Notes under the pieces: model-generated
What the model was told of the DNA's origin: nothing
Databases searched by the model: none
The model's input: only the letters and a program-made list of their open reading frames with translations
Source: Streptomyces sp. MRC013
Lineage (GTDB): Bacteria > Actinomycetota > Actinomycetes > Streptomycetales > Streptomycetaceae
Assembly (NCBI RefSeq): GCF_023614235.1
Contig: NZ_CP094264.1
Coordinates: 3,162,001 to 3,226,000 of the forward strand
Reading direction: 5' to 3'
Length of the DNA stretch: 64,000 bases
Translations under genes and position numbers: made by a program
Shown here: positions 35,886 to 45,007 of the stretch, one piece after another
Position numbering within the stretch: position 1 is the first letter of the stretch
How the letters are laid out: each line of letters opens with the position of its first letter

Positions 35886-36734
35886 GTGACCGCCGTGACC
35901 GCCGCGGATACCGCGGGTGCCGCCGTTCGGGTGACATGTGCCGCATCGGGCGGATCCCGTACGTCCGGCGGATCCGCCGCATCCGGGGGGCCTGCCGCGT
36001 CCGGTGCGTCCGGTGGGTCCGCCGCACCGGGTGGGCCCGTCGCGTCCGGTGGGTCCCGTACGTCCGGCGGATCCGCCGCGGACACCGGGCACGGGGGCGC
36101 CGGTGCGGGGCGCGCCCCGCTCAGGGCGGACGCGCTGCGCAACCGGGAGCGGATCGTCGCGGCCGCGCGGGAGGCGTTCGTCGAGTCCGGCGCGGAGGCG
36201 GCGCTCGACGAGATCGCCCGCCGCGCCGGCGTCGGCAACGCCACCCTGTACCGGCACTTCCCGGACCGTACGGCCCTGGTCCGCGAGGTCGTCGTCCACG
36301 TCATGGCCCGTGTCGCGCAGAGCGCCGAACGGGCCGCCGCCGAGGAGGCCGACCCGTTCGCCGCGCTGCGGCGCTTCGCGCACGAGGCGGCCGACGAACG
36401 CGTCGGCGCCCTGTGCCCGATGCTCTCCGGCGCCTTCGACCACGACGAGCCCGGCGTCGCCGCCGCGCGCGACCGGTTGGAGGGCGCCGTGGAGGGGTTG
36501 TTCGCGCGGGCCCGGACGGCGGGACGGCTCCGCCCCGACGCCGCCGCGGGCGACCTGCTGACGGCCCTGTCCCAGCTCACCCGGCCGCTGCCGGGCACCG
36601 CGTGCCCGGCCAACGACCGGTTCGTCCACCGCCACCTCCAGCTCCTGCTCGACGGCCTGGAGGCCCCGGGCCGCTCCCGACTGCCGGGAGTCCCGGTGAC
36701 TTTGGAGGACCTCCGGAAGCGGGGCCGCCCCTGA
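35886..36734 (+). CDS. TetR-family repressor with long Gly/Ser-rich N-terminal extension
   Basis: 282 aa. The HTH lies at about residues 80-130: LRNRERIVAAAREAFVESGAEAALDEIARRAGVGNATLYRHFPDRTALVREVV, followed by the ligand domain. GTG 35886 has GAGGAG upstream, so the ~75-residue extension of Gly-Ser-Ala repeats appears to be translated; the repeat units (SGGSRTSGGSAA) are nearly identical at DNA level. It lies 188 bp upstream of an MFS exporter on the same strand, which it probably represses until a drug binds. Confidence 0.9.
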   Translation: MTAVTAADTAGAAVRVTCAASGGSRTSGGSAASGGPAASGASGGSAAPGGPVASGGSRTSGGSAADTGHGGAGAGRAPLRADALRNRERIVAAAREAFVESGAEAALDEIARRAGVGNATLYRHFPDRTALVREVVVHVMARVAQSAERAAAEEADPFAALRRFAHEAADERVGALCPMLSGAFDHDEPGVAAARDRLEGAVEGLFARARTAGRLRPDAAAGDLLTALSQLTRPLPGTACPANDRFVHRHLQLLLDGLEAPGRSRLPGVPVTLEDLRKRGRP

Positions 36735-36922
36735 CGGTCGCCCGCCCGTCCACCGCGCGCCGTCCCCCGCCCGTTCCCCGAACTCCTGTTCCGCCACCCG
36801 TCTCCCGGACTCCCGTTTCCCGGAGCCCTGTTCCCGGACTCCCGTCCCCGAGGCCCCCGTTCCCCGAACCCCGATTTCCGCGTACTCGCCCTTCACCGAC
36901 GACCCAAGAGGCGGCCACACCC

Positions 36923-38455
36923 ATGTCGAACACCCCCGGGACAGCCGAAACGCTGCCCGACCCCAGGCGCTGGAAAGCGCTGGTCTTCATCGCCCTGGCC
37001 CAGTTGACGGTGGTCCTCGACGCCACCATCGTGAACATCGCCCTGCCCTCCGCCCAGCGCGACCTGGGCATCTCGGACGGCAACCGCCAGTGGGTCATCA
37101 CCGCGTACGCCCTCGCCTTCGGCGGCCTGCTGCTGTTCGGCGGCCGGCTGGCCGACCTGTGGGGCCGCAAGCGGGCGTTCGTCGTCGGCCTGCTCGGTTT
37201 CGCCGCCGCGTCCGCGCTGGGCGGCGCGGCGACCGGCGAGGCGACGCTGCTCGCCTCCCGCGCCCTGCAGGGCGTGTTCGGCGCGCTCCTGGCGCCCGCC
37301 GCGCTGTCCCTGCTCGCCGTGACCTTCACCGAGGCCCGCGAGCGCGCCAAGGCGTTCGGCATCTACGGCGCCATCGCGGGCGGCGGCGGGGCGGTCGGCC
37401 TGATCCTGGGCGGCTTCCTCACCGAGTACCTGGACTGGCGCTGGACGTTCTACGTCAACGTCCCCTTCGCGATCGTCGCCGCGACCGGCGCGCACCTCCT
37501 GGTCCGCGAGCCCGCCGGCGGCCGGAACCGCTCGCCGCTCGACGTCCCGGGCGTCGCCCTGTCCACGCTGGGCCTGGTGGCGCTCGTGTACGGCTTCACG
37601 CGCGCGGAGTCGCACGGCTGGACCGAGACCGGGACGGTGGCCGTCCTCGTCGCGGCGGTGGGGCTGCTGGCCTCGTTCGTCGCCGTGGAGTCGTCGGTGA
37701 GGCATCCGCTGCTGCCGCTGCGGGTGGTCACCGACCGCAACCGCGCCGGGGTCTACCTCTCCCTGGGCCTCGCGGTCATCGCCATGTTCGGCCTGTTCCT
37801 CTTCCTCACCTACTACCTCCAGGTGGTGAAGGGCTACTCGCCGCTGAAGACCGGCTTCGCGTTCCTTCCGATGGTCGTCGGCATGGTCACCGGCTCCACC
37901 CAGATCGGTACGCGGCTGATGGTCCGCGTCCCGCCGCGGCTGCTGATGGCCCCCGGCTTCCTGACGGCCGCCACCGGCATGCTGCTGCTGACCCGGCTGG
38001 AGGTCGGCACCTCGTACGCGGGCCTGATCCTGCCCGCGCAGCTGCTGCTCGGCCTGGGCATGGGCACGGCGTTCATGCCGGCGATGGCTCTGGCGACGCA
38101 CGGCGTCCAGCCGCGTGACGCGGGAGTGGCCTCCGCGATGGTGAACACCTCGCAGCAGGTCGGCGGGGCCATCGGCACGGCCCTGCTCAACACCGTCGCC
38201 GCCTCCGCGACCACCGCGTACCTCGCCGCCCACGCGGCCTCGGCGACCTCGCCGCAGGCACAGCGACTGGTGCGGCTGGAGGCCATGGTGGAGGGCTACA
38301 CGTCGGCCGTCTGGTGGGCGGTCGGCATCCTCGTCGCCGCCGCGTCGATCGCGCTGGCGCTGGTCAACACGGGCAGGCCCGGCTCCGCGCCGCGCGGCGC
38401 GGTGAAGGGCGGTGCGCCCGGCGACGAGGTCCCGGCGCCGGTCCCGGCCCACTGA
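36923..38455 (+). CDS. MFS drug exporter, DHA2 (EmrB/QacA) family
   Basis: 510 aa, about 14 hydrophobic segments. First TM has VVLDATIVNIALPSAQRDLG (DHA2 motif), a loop has GGRLADLWGRKRAF (MFS motif A), and motif C appears as AGGGGAVGLILGGFLTEYLDWRWTFYVNVP. The C-terminus is short and Pro-rich. Paired with the TetR gene upstream. ATG 36923 fits the family N-terminus. Confidence 0.95.
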   Translation: MSNTPGTAETLPDPRRWKALVFIALAQLTVVLDATIVNIALPSAQRDLGISDGNRQWVITAYALAFGGLLLFGGRLADLWGRKRAFVVGLLGFAAASALGGAATGEATLLASRALQGVFGALLAPAALSLLAVTFTEARERAKAFGIYGAIAGGGGAVGLILGGFLTEYLDWRWTFYVNVPFAIVAATGAHLLVREPAGGRNRSPLDVPGVALSTLGLVALVYGFTRAESHGWTETGTVAVLVAAVGLLASFVAVESSVRHPLLPLRVVTDRNRAGVYLSLGLAVIAMFGLFLFLTYYLQVVKGYSPLKTGFAFLPMVVGMVTGSTQIGTRLMVRVPPRLLMAPGFLTAATGMLLLTRLEVGTSYAGLILPAQLLLGLGMGTAFMPAMALATHGVQPRDAGVASAMVNTSQQVGGAIGTALLNTVAASATTAYLAAHAASATSPQAQRLVRLEAMVEGYTSAVWWAVGILVAAASIALALVNTGRPGSAPRGAVKGGAPGDEVPAPVPAH

Positions 38456-38615
38456 ACCCGGACCTCGCCGGCCTGCCGGGCCCGGACCCCGCCGGCCCAC
38501 TGAACCCGGACCCCTCCGGCCTGCCGCCCGGCCCGGGCGTCTCCGGACCGGCGGCCCACTGAATCCGGGCCCCGCCGGCCTGCCGCCCGGCCCGGGCGTC
38601 TCCGCACCGGCGGCC
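38448..38615. repeat. Three tandem copies derived from the end of the MFS gene
   Basis: Copies begin near 38448, 38496 and 38556; each starts CCCACTGAA(C/T)CCGG, that is, the last codon, TGA and 3' flank of the MFS gene. The second and third are about 60 bp and nearly identical; the first is shorter by internal deletion. Confidence 0.8.
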
Positions 38616-38635
38616 CCCGTCCCGGTTCCGCGCCG

Positions 38636-39178
38636 TCAGCGGAGCCAGGGTAGGTCCGCGTCCGGGTCCGGCGGCTCCAGCGCGTCGGCCACCGCGCGCA
38701 TGATCGTGCCGAGCTGGTCGACCTGTTCGGGCGTGAGCCGGTCGAACACCGCCTGCCGCACGGCCTCGACGTGGCCGGGCGCGCTGCGGCGCAGTACGTC
38801 GAGGCCCTCGTCCGTCAGGTACGCGTTCTGGCCGCGCTTGTCGGTGGGGCAGTCCTCGCGGCGCACCCAGCCGTTCCCCTCCAGGCGCGCGACGGCGTGG
38901 GAGAGGCGGGAGCGGGTGATCTTCGCGCCCTTGGCCAGCTCCGTCATCCGCAGTCGGCGCCGGGGCGCCCGGGAGAGCTGGACGAGTAGTCCGTAATAGA
39001 GGTGCGGCATCCCCGCGTCGCGCTGGAGCTGCCGGTCGAGGTGGTCCTCCAGAAGCATGGAGGCGTGGAGGTACGCCCCCCAGACGCGCTGTTCGCGGTC
39101 GGTCAGCCAGCGCGGGCCCTCCGGGCGCCCCGGCGCGGCTCCGGACGCGCCGTCCCCGTCGGTGGATGCGGTGCTCAT
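38636..39178 (-). CDS. MarR-family transcriptional regulator
   Basis: 180 aa winged-helix regulator: LYYGLLVQLSRAPRRRLRMTELAKGAKITRSRLSHAVARLEGNGWVRREDCPTDKRGQNAYLTDEG is the DNA-binding core. ATG 39178 has GGAGG upstream. Divergent from the LigB-type dioxygenase gene; two palindromes of the form TTGAA-N2-TTCAA in the 106-bp gap are its probable operators, so it should control both itself and the dioxygenase, as in aromatic- or quinone-responsive systems. Confidence 0.93.
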   Translation of the reverse strand: MSTASTDGDGASGAAPGRPEGPRWLTDREQRVWGAYLHASMLLEDHLDRQLQRDAGMPHLYYGLLVQLSRAPRRRLRMTELAKGAKITRSRLSHAVARLEGNGWVRREDCPTDKRGQNAYLTDEGLDVLRRSAPGHVEAVRQAVFDRLTPEQVDQLGTIMRAVADALEPPDPDADLPWLR

Positions 39179-39197
39179 GTCCTCCACTCTACTTCTT

Positions 39198-39211
39198 ATT
39201 GAAGGTTCAAT
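39198..39211. promoter_or_regulatory. MarR operator candidate 1
   Basis: Perfect inverted repeat ATTGAA-GG-TTCAAT, 20 bp upstream of the marR start. Confidence 0.75.
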
Positions 39212-39239
39212 CATCCGCGTTACCCTTGAGTCCTGTGAG

Positions 39240-39253
39240 CTTGAAACTTCAAG
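39240..39253. promoter_or_regulatory. MarR operator candidate 2
   Basis: Perfect inverted repeat CTTGAA-AC-TTCAAG, sharing the TTGAA-N2-TTCAA core with candidate 1 and centred 42 bp from it (four helical turns), 32 bp before the dioxygenase start. Confidence 0.75.
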
Positions 39254-39284
39254 CACAAGGCTCCTGCGACGCGGAGGACCCGCT

Positions 39285-40067
39285 ATGACCGACACCACCG
39301 AGCGGATGCCCGCCCTCTACCTCTCCCACGGCGCCCCGCCCCTCGCCGACGACCCCGTCTGGCCCGGCCAGCTCGCCGCCTGGGCCGCCGACCTGCCCCG
39401 GCCGACCGCGGTCCTCGTCGTCTCCGCCCACTGGGAGGAGGCCCCGCTCGCGCTCGGCGCCACCGAGACCGTGCCGCTCGTGTACGACTTCTGGGGCTTT
39501 CCCGAGCACTACTACCGGGTCCGCTACCCGGCTCCCGGCGCACCGGCGCTCGCCGAGGCGGTCCGCAAGCTGCTGCGCGCTCCCGGCATGCCCGTACAGG
39601 ACATCCCCGACCGGGGCCTCGACCACGGCGCGTACGTGCCGCTCGTCGAGATGTTCCCGGACGCCGACGTCCCCGTCCTCCAGGCGTCCCTCCCCACCCT
39701 CGACCCGGTGCGGCTGATGGAGCTGGGCCGCAGGCTGGCGCCGCTGCGCGACGAGGGCGTGCTCATCGTGGGCAGCGGCTTCTTCACCCACAACCTCGCC
39801 GCGCTGCGGCGGGACGGCATCCCCGCATGGTCGGCCGAGTTCGACGACTGGGGCCGCCGCGCCCTGGCCGAGCGGGACGTGGACGCCCTGCTGGACTTCC
39901 TCCGCACCTCGCCGGCCGGGCGGCTCGCCCACCCGCGCACGGAGCACTTCGCGCCGCTGTTCGTGACCCTCGGCGCCGCGGACGCGGTGGGCGAGCTGGA
40001 CACCGGCCGCAGCGTCATCGACGGGTTCTGGATGGGCCTGGCCAAACGGTCCGTGCAGTTCGGCTGA
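39285..40067 (+). CDS. LigB/DODA-type class III extradiol dioxygenase family protein
   Basis: 260 aa. Seen: PALYLSHGAPPLADDP, LVVSAHWEEAP, YYRVRYPAPGAPALA, GLDHGAYVPLVEMFPDADVPVLQ and SGFFTHNLAAL; the His residues of SHG, SAHW and DHG fit the metal site of the DODA-type family (4,5-DOPA dioxygenase and YgiD). Expected to cleave catechol-like rings. ATG 39285 follows GGAGGACC. Divergent from the MarR gene that probably controls it. Confidence 0.93.
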   Translation: MTDTTERMPALYLSHGAPPLADDPVWPGQLAAWAADLPRPTAVLVVSAHWEEAPLALGATETVPLVYDFWGFPEHYYRVRYPAPGAPALAEAVRKLLRAPGMPVQDIPDRGLDHGAYVPLVEMFPDADVPVLQASLPTLDPVRLMELGRRLAPLRDEGVLIVGSGFFTHNLAALRRDGIPAWSAEFDDWGRRALAERDVDALLDFLRTSPAGRLAHPRTEHFAPLFVTLGAADAVGELDTGRSVIDGFWMGLAKRSVQFG

Positions 40068-41112
40068 GGGCTCGGCCGAACCGCGGGACGACCGGCCCGA
40101 CCGGCCGCGCGGCGGCGACCGGCGCGACCGGGCCGGCGACGTCGGGCGCGGAGCCGGCGAGCTTGACGGCGTGCCCGTCACCGTGGGCGGCGGCCCGCTC
40201 GGACACCTCCTCCGCCGTCGCGCCGGTCACCACCCCGCACGGAGCGGGCGCCGCCGACGCGTACGCGGCCGTGACCGCCGCGCCCGCCGCCCACGCGGCG
40301 GCGCCGGAGGCCCACGGCTCCCGCCGCCCACGCGGCGGCGCCGGAGGCCCACGGCTCCCGCGGCAGGGCGACGGCACGCGCAACACGGCGTTGGACGCGG
40401 CGTGGACCAGCGTGACCGGCTCCCCCCGCGCGTGGGTGCCGTACCGGTGGGTGGCGGCGACGAGCTCGGTGAGGCGCTCGCGCGCCGTGTCCGGGCCGGG
40501 CGCCCCGCCACCGGGGCGGGGCCGTCAGCCGGGCCAGCCGGGGGCGGATGCCACCGGACCGGCCGGGGGCGGCGTCCAGGGCGGCGGCCGCGGTGGGCGC
40601 GGCGTCCAGGGCGGGGGAGCGGTGGCGGGGGCCGATGGCGGGCGGCCCGGTGACCGGGGGCGTGCGCGAGCTCGGCGGTGCGCGGGACGGTCCCCTCGGC
40701 GGTGAGCAGGGTCCGTACGGCGTGGCCGACGCGGATCACCGGATGGGTGGAGCCGCCCGCGATGCCGGGCAGCCGGCGCGGCACCACTCGGCGAGACCTC
40801 GCGCCAGGGCCGCTCGGCGGTCTCCCGCGCGAAGTACCCCGCCCGGTCCGCGGCCCTTGCCGGATCACCCAGGGTCCCGTGCCGGTCCTCCCGCGCCGCA
40901 CGCCCGCGGGAACCGGCGTCTCCCCCGCCCGGTCCGGTACGCGTCGAGCCAGCGGCGCACGCGCTGCGCCCGGCCGTGCCGCACGAGCGCCCCGCTCGCC
41001 ACCGGCGCGTGGTCGCCGAGCCGCCCCGTCGCTCCGGGCCGCAGGCGTGCGGCCGCTCCAGCGCCTCGTCGAGAACGCCGGCGGTTTCGGCGGCGTCGGC
41101 GGTGCCTGGAGT
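40068..41112 (-). pseudogene. Questin-oxidase-like (DUF4243) gene, decayed
   Basis: Fragments in all three minus-strand frames line up in family order: VLDEALERPHACGPERR; GDHAPVASGALVRHGRAQRVRRWLDAYRTG; ETPVPAG; LGDPARAADRAGYFARETAERPWREV; LPGIAGGSTHPVIRVGHAVRTLLTAEG; then near the end AWAAGAAVTAAYASA and EVSERAAAHGDGHAVKLA. Three or more frame changes plus a 37-bp tandem duplication (40283-40356) break the gene. Questin oxidase does a Baeyer-Villiger type cleavage of anthraquinones in fungi; bacterial homologues are uncharacterised. It converges on the dioxygenase gene. Extents are approximate. Confidence 0.6.
40283..40356. repeat. 37-bp tandem duplication inside the questin-oxidase pseudogene
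   Basis: Two identical 37-bp units (40283-40319 and 40320-40356). As 37 is not a multiple of three, the duplication alone would shift the frame. Confidence 0.9.
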
Positions 41113-41592
41113 GGCGAGGACGCCGGCGGTTTCGGCGGCGTCGGCGGTTCGGCGGCCGGGGTGGGCTCGCCGGTGGTGTGGCCCTCCGTGGAGCGGACCC
41201 CAGGAGGGTGCGGCGCCCGGCGGAACGGGCCGGGGCCCGGCCCCGGAGGGCGAGCCGCCTCCCGCCCGGGTTCCGGTGCCCGCCTGCGGGGCCGCCCGCG
41301 GGAGGCCCTTCCGGAACATCCCGGGCGCCCCGTCCGTTGTCCGGGCAACCGGGGGGCTGCGGGAACCGTCCTCCCGGTCGGAGGGAGCGCGGGGTGGCTC
41401 CGTTCGGGGGATGCGGCAGGGTGCCGCGTGTGACGACCGTCTCACCCGCGCGGGGGTCGTACGGCCTCCACGCGGGTCGGATTCGGGTGGTGTGTCCGCT
41501 CCGACCTGCACTTCCGCTCGGGTGATCACCGGGAGCCCCGCCCATCGGGCGGCACAGGGTACTGCATGATCGGTGAAACTGATGGGCGGCAT

Positions 41593-41619
41593 GGGAATTC
41601 TGTCCCGATTCCAGTCGTT
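41593..41619 (+). promoter_or_regulatory. SigR-type promoter of hrdD
   Basis: GGGAAT (41593-41598), exactly 18 bp, then GTT (41617-41619), matching the GGGAAT-N18-GTT consensus of the thiol-oxidative-stress sigma factor SigR. It lies about 60 bp upstream of hrdD; hrdD is a known SigR target in S. coelicolor. Confidence 0.85.
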
Positions 41620-41680
41620 GTTTCCACCGGATGCAGGGCACCCGGAAGGGTGTCGCGACCTACTCAGTAAGGGAGCTCGC

Positions 41681-42679
41681 ATGGCAACCCGTGCCGTCGC
41701 CCGTCCGCAGTCCGCCACCACCGGGGCCGACCGGGTCGGCGGTGTTCGCGCCGTGGGCGGGGAGATCGCCGACCGCGACCTGGTCGGCATGTACCTCGAC
41801 GAGATCGCGCGCACGCCGCTGCTCGACGCCGCCAAGGAGGTCGAGTTGTCCCAGATCATCGAGGCGGGCGTCTACGCCCGGCAGATCCTGGACGGCGAGG
41901 TGGAGACCGAGGCGGGTGGTGCGAGCCGGGAGGAGCTGGAGCGCCTGGTCGCCGAGGGCGAGCGGGCGAAGGAGGTCTTCATCCGTTCCAACCTGCGTCT
42001 GGTGGTGGCCGTGGCCCGGCGCTACCCGCGCAGCGGGCTGCCCCTGCTCGACCTGATCCAGGAGGGCAACGCCGGCCTGGTGCGTGCCGTGGAGAAGTTC
42101 GACTACACGAAGGGCTTCAAGTTCTCGACGTACGCGACGTGGTGGATCCGCCAGGCCATCACGCGGTCCATCGCGGACCAGTCGCGGACCATCCGGCTCC
42201 CCGTCCACCTGGTGGAGGAGCTGGGCCGTATCCGCCGCGTGCAGCGCGAGTTCAACCGCGAACACGGGCGCGACCCGGAGCCCGCCGAGATCGCCGCGGA
42301 GCTCGGCTCCACTCCGGAGCGGGTCTCCGACGTACTGGACTGGGCCCGTGACCCGGTGTCGCTGAACATGCCGGTGGACGACGCCGGAGAGACCCAGTTC
42401 GGCGACCTGTTGGAGGACACCTCGGCGGTGTCGCCCGAGCAGTCGGTGCTCACGCTGCTGCGCAGCGAGGAGCTGGACGACCTGATCGGCCGCCTCGACC
42501 ACCGCACGGCGTCCATCATCCGCATGCGGTACGGCATCGAGGACGGCCGCGAGCGGACGCTCACGGAGGTCGGCAAGGAGCACGGCCTGACCCGCGAGCG
42601 GATTCGCCAGATCGAGAAGCACGCCCTGCTGGAGCTGAAGCGCATGGCCCGGGACACGGGCTTCGACGCGGCGGCGTGA
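41681..42679 (+). CDS. hrdD: RNA polymerase principal-like sigma factor HrdD
   Basis: 332 aa, the usual HrdD length, beginning MATRAVARPQSATTGADR. Region 1.2 IADRDLVGMYLDEIARTPLLDAAKEVELSQ; region 2 FIRSNLRLVVAVARRYPRSGLPLLDLIQEGNAGLVRAVEKFDYTKGFKFSTYATWWIRQAI; region 3 VHLVEELGRIRRVQREF; region 4 RTLTEVGKEHGLTRERIRQIEKHALLEL. A non-essential group 2 sigma factor of Streptomyces. ATG 41681 follows GGGAG; a longer in-frame ATG at 41573 lies upstream of the SigR-type promoter. Confidence 0.96.
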   Translation: MATRAVARPQSATTGADRVGGVRAVGGEIADRDLVGMYLDEIARTPLLDAAKEVELSQIIEAGVYARQILDGEVETEAGGASREELERLVAEGERAKEVFIRSNLRLVVAVARRYPRSGLPLLDLIQEGNAGLVRAVEKFDYTKGFKFSTYATWWIRQAITRSIADQSRTIRLPVHLVEELGRIRRVQREFNREHGRDPEPAEIAAELGSTPERVSDVLDWARDPVSLNMPVDDAGETQFGDLLEDTSAVSPEQSVLTLLRSEELDDLIGRLDHRTASIIRMRYGIEDGRERTLTEVGKEHGLTRERIRQIEKHALLELKRMARDTGFDAAA

Positions 42680-43180
42680 CCCCGGGGCTCACCGCCCCGC
42701 CCGCCCCCCGGGGCGGCGCCGCAGCCCGGGGCGGGGCGGGGCGGCGGCCGAGGGCCGGGGGCGGGGCGGCGGCTTCGAAGGCACGGCCCCCCTCACCGGG
42801 CGGCCGGGTGCACGGTCCGTCGTCTCACCGAGCGGCCGGGCGTACGGTCCGTCGTCTCTCCGGCGGCCGGCCCCGTGACCTTCCTTTCCGCCGGCGGCCG
42901 GGCCCGGGGCGCTCCCGTCCCCATCCGGCGGCCGGGGACACGGCCTTCCGCCTCTCCCGGCGGCCGGGGCCCACGGCACTCCCGCCGCCTCCGGCGGGGG
43001 CCGCGGCCCGCAGGTGCCGGTCGGCGCGGCGCCACCCCCACCGGTCTTCCCGGCCCTCGGCCCCACCGGCCCCGGGCGCCCGCCCCCGGGCCGTGTGACC
43101 TTCGCCCGTCGGCGTCGCCGCCGGCGCCGGTGCTCACCGCGTCCGAGCCGCGGCACCTCCGCCACTGCACGCGCCGGCAC
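42680..43180. other. Gene-free GC-rich gap after hrdD
   Basis: 501 bp rich in GGCGGCCGGG-like short repeats; only shadow ORFs. Several GGGGC/GCCCC inverted repeats near 42680-42720 could terminate hrdD. Confidence 0.45.
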
Positions 43181-43960
43181 TCACCGTGCCCGTGTCGCGC
43201 GCACCTCCATCGCCGCCCGGGCCGTGTGCTCGTCCTCGTACACCTCGCACATGTGGCGGCCGTCCGGTGTGGCCGTGTGCTCGACCTCCCAGACGCTCAT
43301 CTCCGTCCCGTCCAGCAGCAGGAACGCGTGCTCGTACAGCGAGAAGCCCGCCTCCCTGCCACCCGCCACCCCGCACTGACGGCCGAACACCTGCTGGATG
43401 TGGTGGGCGAACGCCCCGCGCAGCCGCGCCGCGACCGCTTCGCCGGGCCGGTCGGCGTTCTCCGCGCGGCGCAGCACCCGGCGCGCGTGGTCCGCCGAGT
43501 CCTCCGGCACGTACAGGCGCGGCGCGGGCGCCGGGGGGCGCACCATCAGCGCGCTCAGCAGCTCCAGGTCCGCGTCCAGGTCGTCGGCGAGCGGGTCCGC
43601 CCGCCCCACCGCTCCGGGGACGTCGAACGCCGCCGACAGGCGTGCCGCTGCCAGCCTCACGTCCGCCTCGTCCGCGTACAGCTCGTGATGGTCCCGGCTG
43701 TCCCCGCCCGTGTGGTGCACCAGCTCCCACAGGGTCAGGGAGCTGCCGTCCGCCAGCAGGTACGTGTGCCGGTACGTCGCGCGGTGCAGGGCCGCGCTGT
43801 GGTGGGAGGAGTGCAGCGCGCTCGCGTGCGCCAGCGTCGAACGCAGCCGCTCGACCAGGGCATCGGGCAGGTCGAAGGAGTTGAGCGCCCGACCCAGGAG
43901 CCGCTCGACGTGCAGCTCCGTGGTCTCGTACGGATCGTTCCGATCGATCGGATCGTTCAA
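43181..43960 (-). CDS. DUF6227 family protein
   Basis: 259 aa. It has two related halves: LHSSHHSAALHRATYRHTYLLADGSSLTLWELVHHT in the first and HAFLLLDGTEMSVWEVEHTATPDGRHMCEVYEDEHTARAA in the second, preceded by HVERLLGRALNSFDLP. This is a Streptomyces-specific uncharacterised family. Start is a TTG at 43960 with GGAGA about 6 nt upstream; the next in-frame ATG would remove the conserved N-terminus. Confidence 0.88.
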   Translation of the reverse strand: MNDPIDRNDPYETTELHVERLLGRALNSFDLPDALVERLRSTLAHASALHSSHHSAALHRATYRHTYLLADGSSLTLWELVHHTGGDSRDHHELYADEADVRLAAARLSAAFDVPGAVGRADPLADDLDADLELLSALMVRPPAPAPRLYVPEDSADHARRVLRRAENADRPGEAVAARLRGAFAHHIQQVFGRQCGVAGGREAGFSLYEHAFLLLDGTEMSVWEVEHTATPDGRHMCEVYEDEHTARAAMEVRATRAR

Positions 43961-44782
43961 GGTGGGTCTCCAGGCCGTCGCCGCATGTGACTCGATGCTT
44001 GCTCAAGGTAGTGCCTAGGTACGACAACGCGACCGGCTTCCGGGAAACGAAGGGCGCGCGAGGCGGGTTCCCGTGCGCCCCCGGAGGGTCGGCCGACGCC
44101 CCGGCCGGTGGCCCGGTCGACGGCCGACGGCTGTTTTTCCGGGGCGTCCGGCCCCGGAAGGCCCGGGAGCGGACGTTCCAGGCGGCGCGCCGCGCGGGAC
44201 CCGATATGGCGGGAAGTCGCCATCGGCCCCATGGGGGAGCACAGGACCGGGGCCGTGCGCACCCGGCCCGTGCGGGCGGGTACGGCGCAGCGGCCGACGG
44301 GTGCGCCCGGCACACCTCGGCGGCGAGCACCGGAGCACCGGCGAGCCGCACGGGCGCCGCCCCGGCGCCGTCAGCCTCACCCGGTGCGGACGGCGCAGCC
44401 GCCGGTGCGGGGCACCGTTGGGCCGCACGGGCGCCACCACCCGGTGCGGACGGCGCAGCCACCCGGTGCGGGGACCGTCGTACGGCCCGGCGACCGCCAG
44501 CCGGCACGAGCGGGGCGGCGACCCGGCGCGGGCGCCGTCACCCGGTATGGGCGCCGCCACTCGGCACGGGCGCCGTCACCCGGGCAGGCCGCCGTCACCC
44601 GGCGCGGAGACCGCCGTACGGCGCCGTGGCCCCGCTCCGGCACGCCGGGGCGGACGGCGCCCCGCGGCGTGCCGGGGGCGGGACCCGTCCGGCGTGCCCG
44701 GGCGGAGGAGGCCGCCGCCGTGCGGGCGCGGGCGGCCTCCCCGCCCGCGCGGAGCCCGCACCGGACGGCGTACGCTGGACGC
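43961..44782. other. Gene-free stretch with degenerate GC repeats
   Basis: 822 bp. From about 44370 to 44640 there are imperfect copies of (C)CCGGTGCGGACGGCGCAGCC and related units. ORFs on both strands translate only these. The promoter for DUF6227 lies at the left end. Confidence 0.5.
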
Positions 44783-44989
44783 ATGAGTACCGCCCCCGTC
44801 TCCGGGCCGCGCGCTGCGGAGAACCGGTCCGAGCCCGAGAAGAGGCCCGCGCTGGTCTTCGACGATCCGCTGGAACAGCAGTCCGCGGACGACACGGACC
44901 GCGGATGGGGCGAGCGGGCTCCGGGCGGCGACGGCGCGGCCGACGACCTGGCCCGCTTCCTCGACGAGAAGCCGCCGCACCACCTCTGA
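44783..44989 (+). CDS. Small acidic conserved protein
   Basis: 68 aa: MSTAPVSGPRAAEN, then ALVFDDPLEQQSADDTDRGWGERAPGG, ending DDLARFLDEKPPHHL. The pattern DDPL-QSxDDTDxGWGE with a PPHHL terminus recurs in streptomycete small proteins I recognise only as hypothetical. Hydrophilic, no signal or TM, function unknown. Convergent with mscL. Confidence 0.8.
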   Translation: MSTAPVSGPRAAENRSEPEKRPALVFDDPLEQQSADDTDRGWGERAPGGDGAADDLARFLDEKPPHHL

Positions 44990-45007
44990 GCCGTCGCCGC
45001 GGTCCCG

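Noticed and set aside
43961..44782. Protein gene in the repeat-rich gap before the small acidic protein
   Set aside because: Overlapping ORFs in most frames with equal, repeat-driven composition; no start with a ribosome site and no motif.
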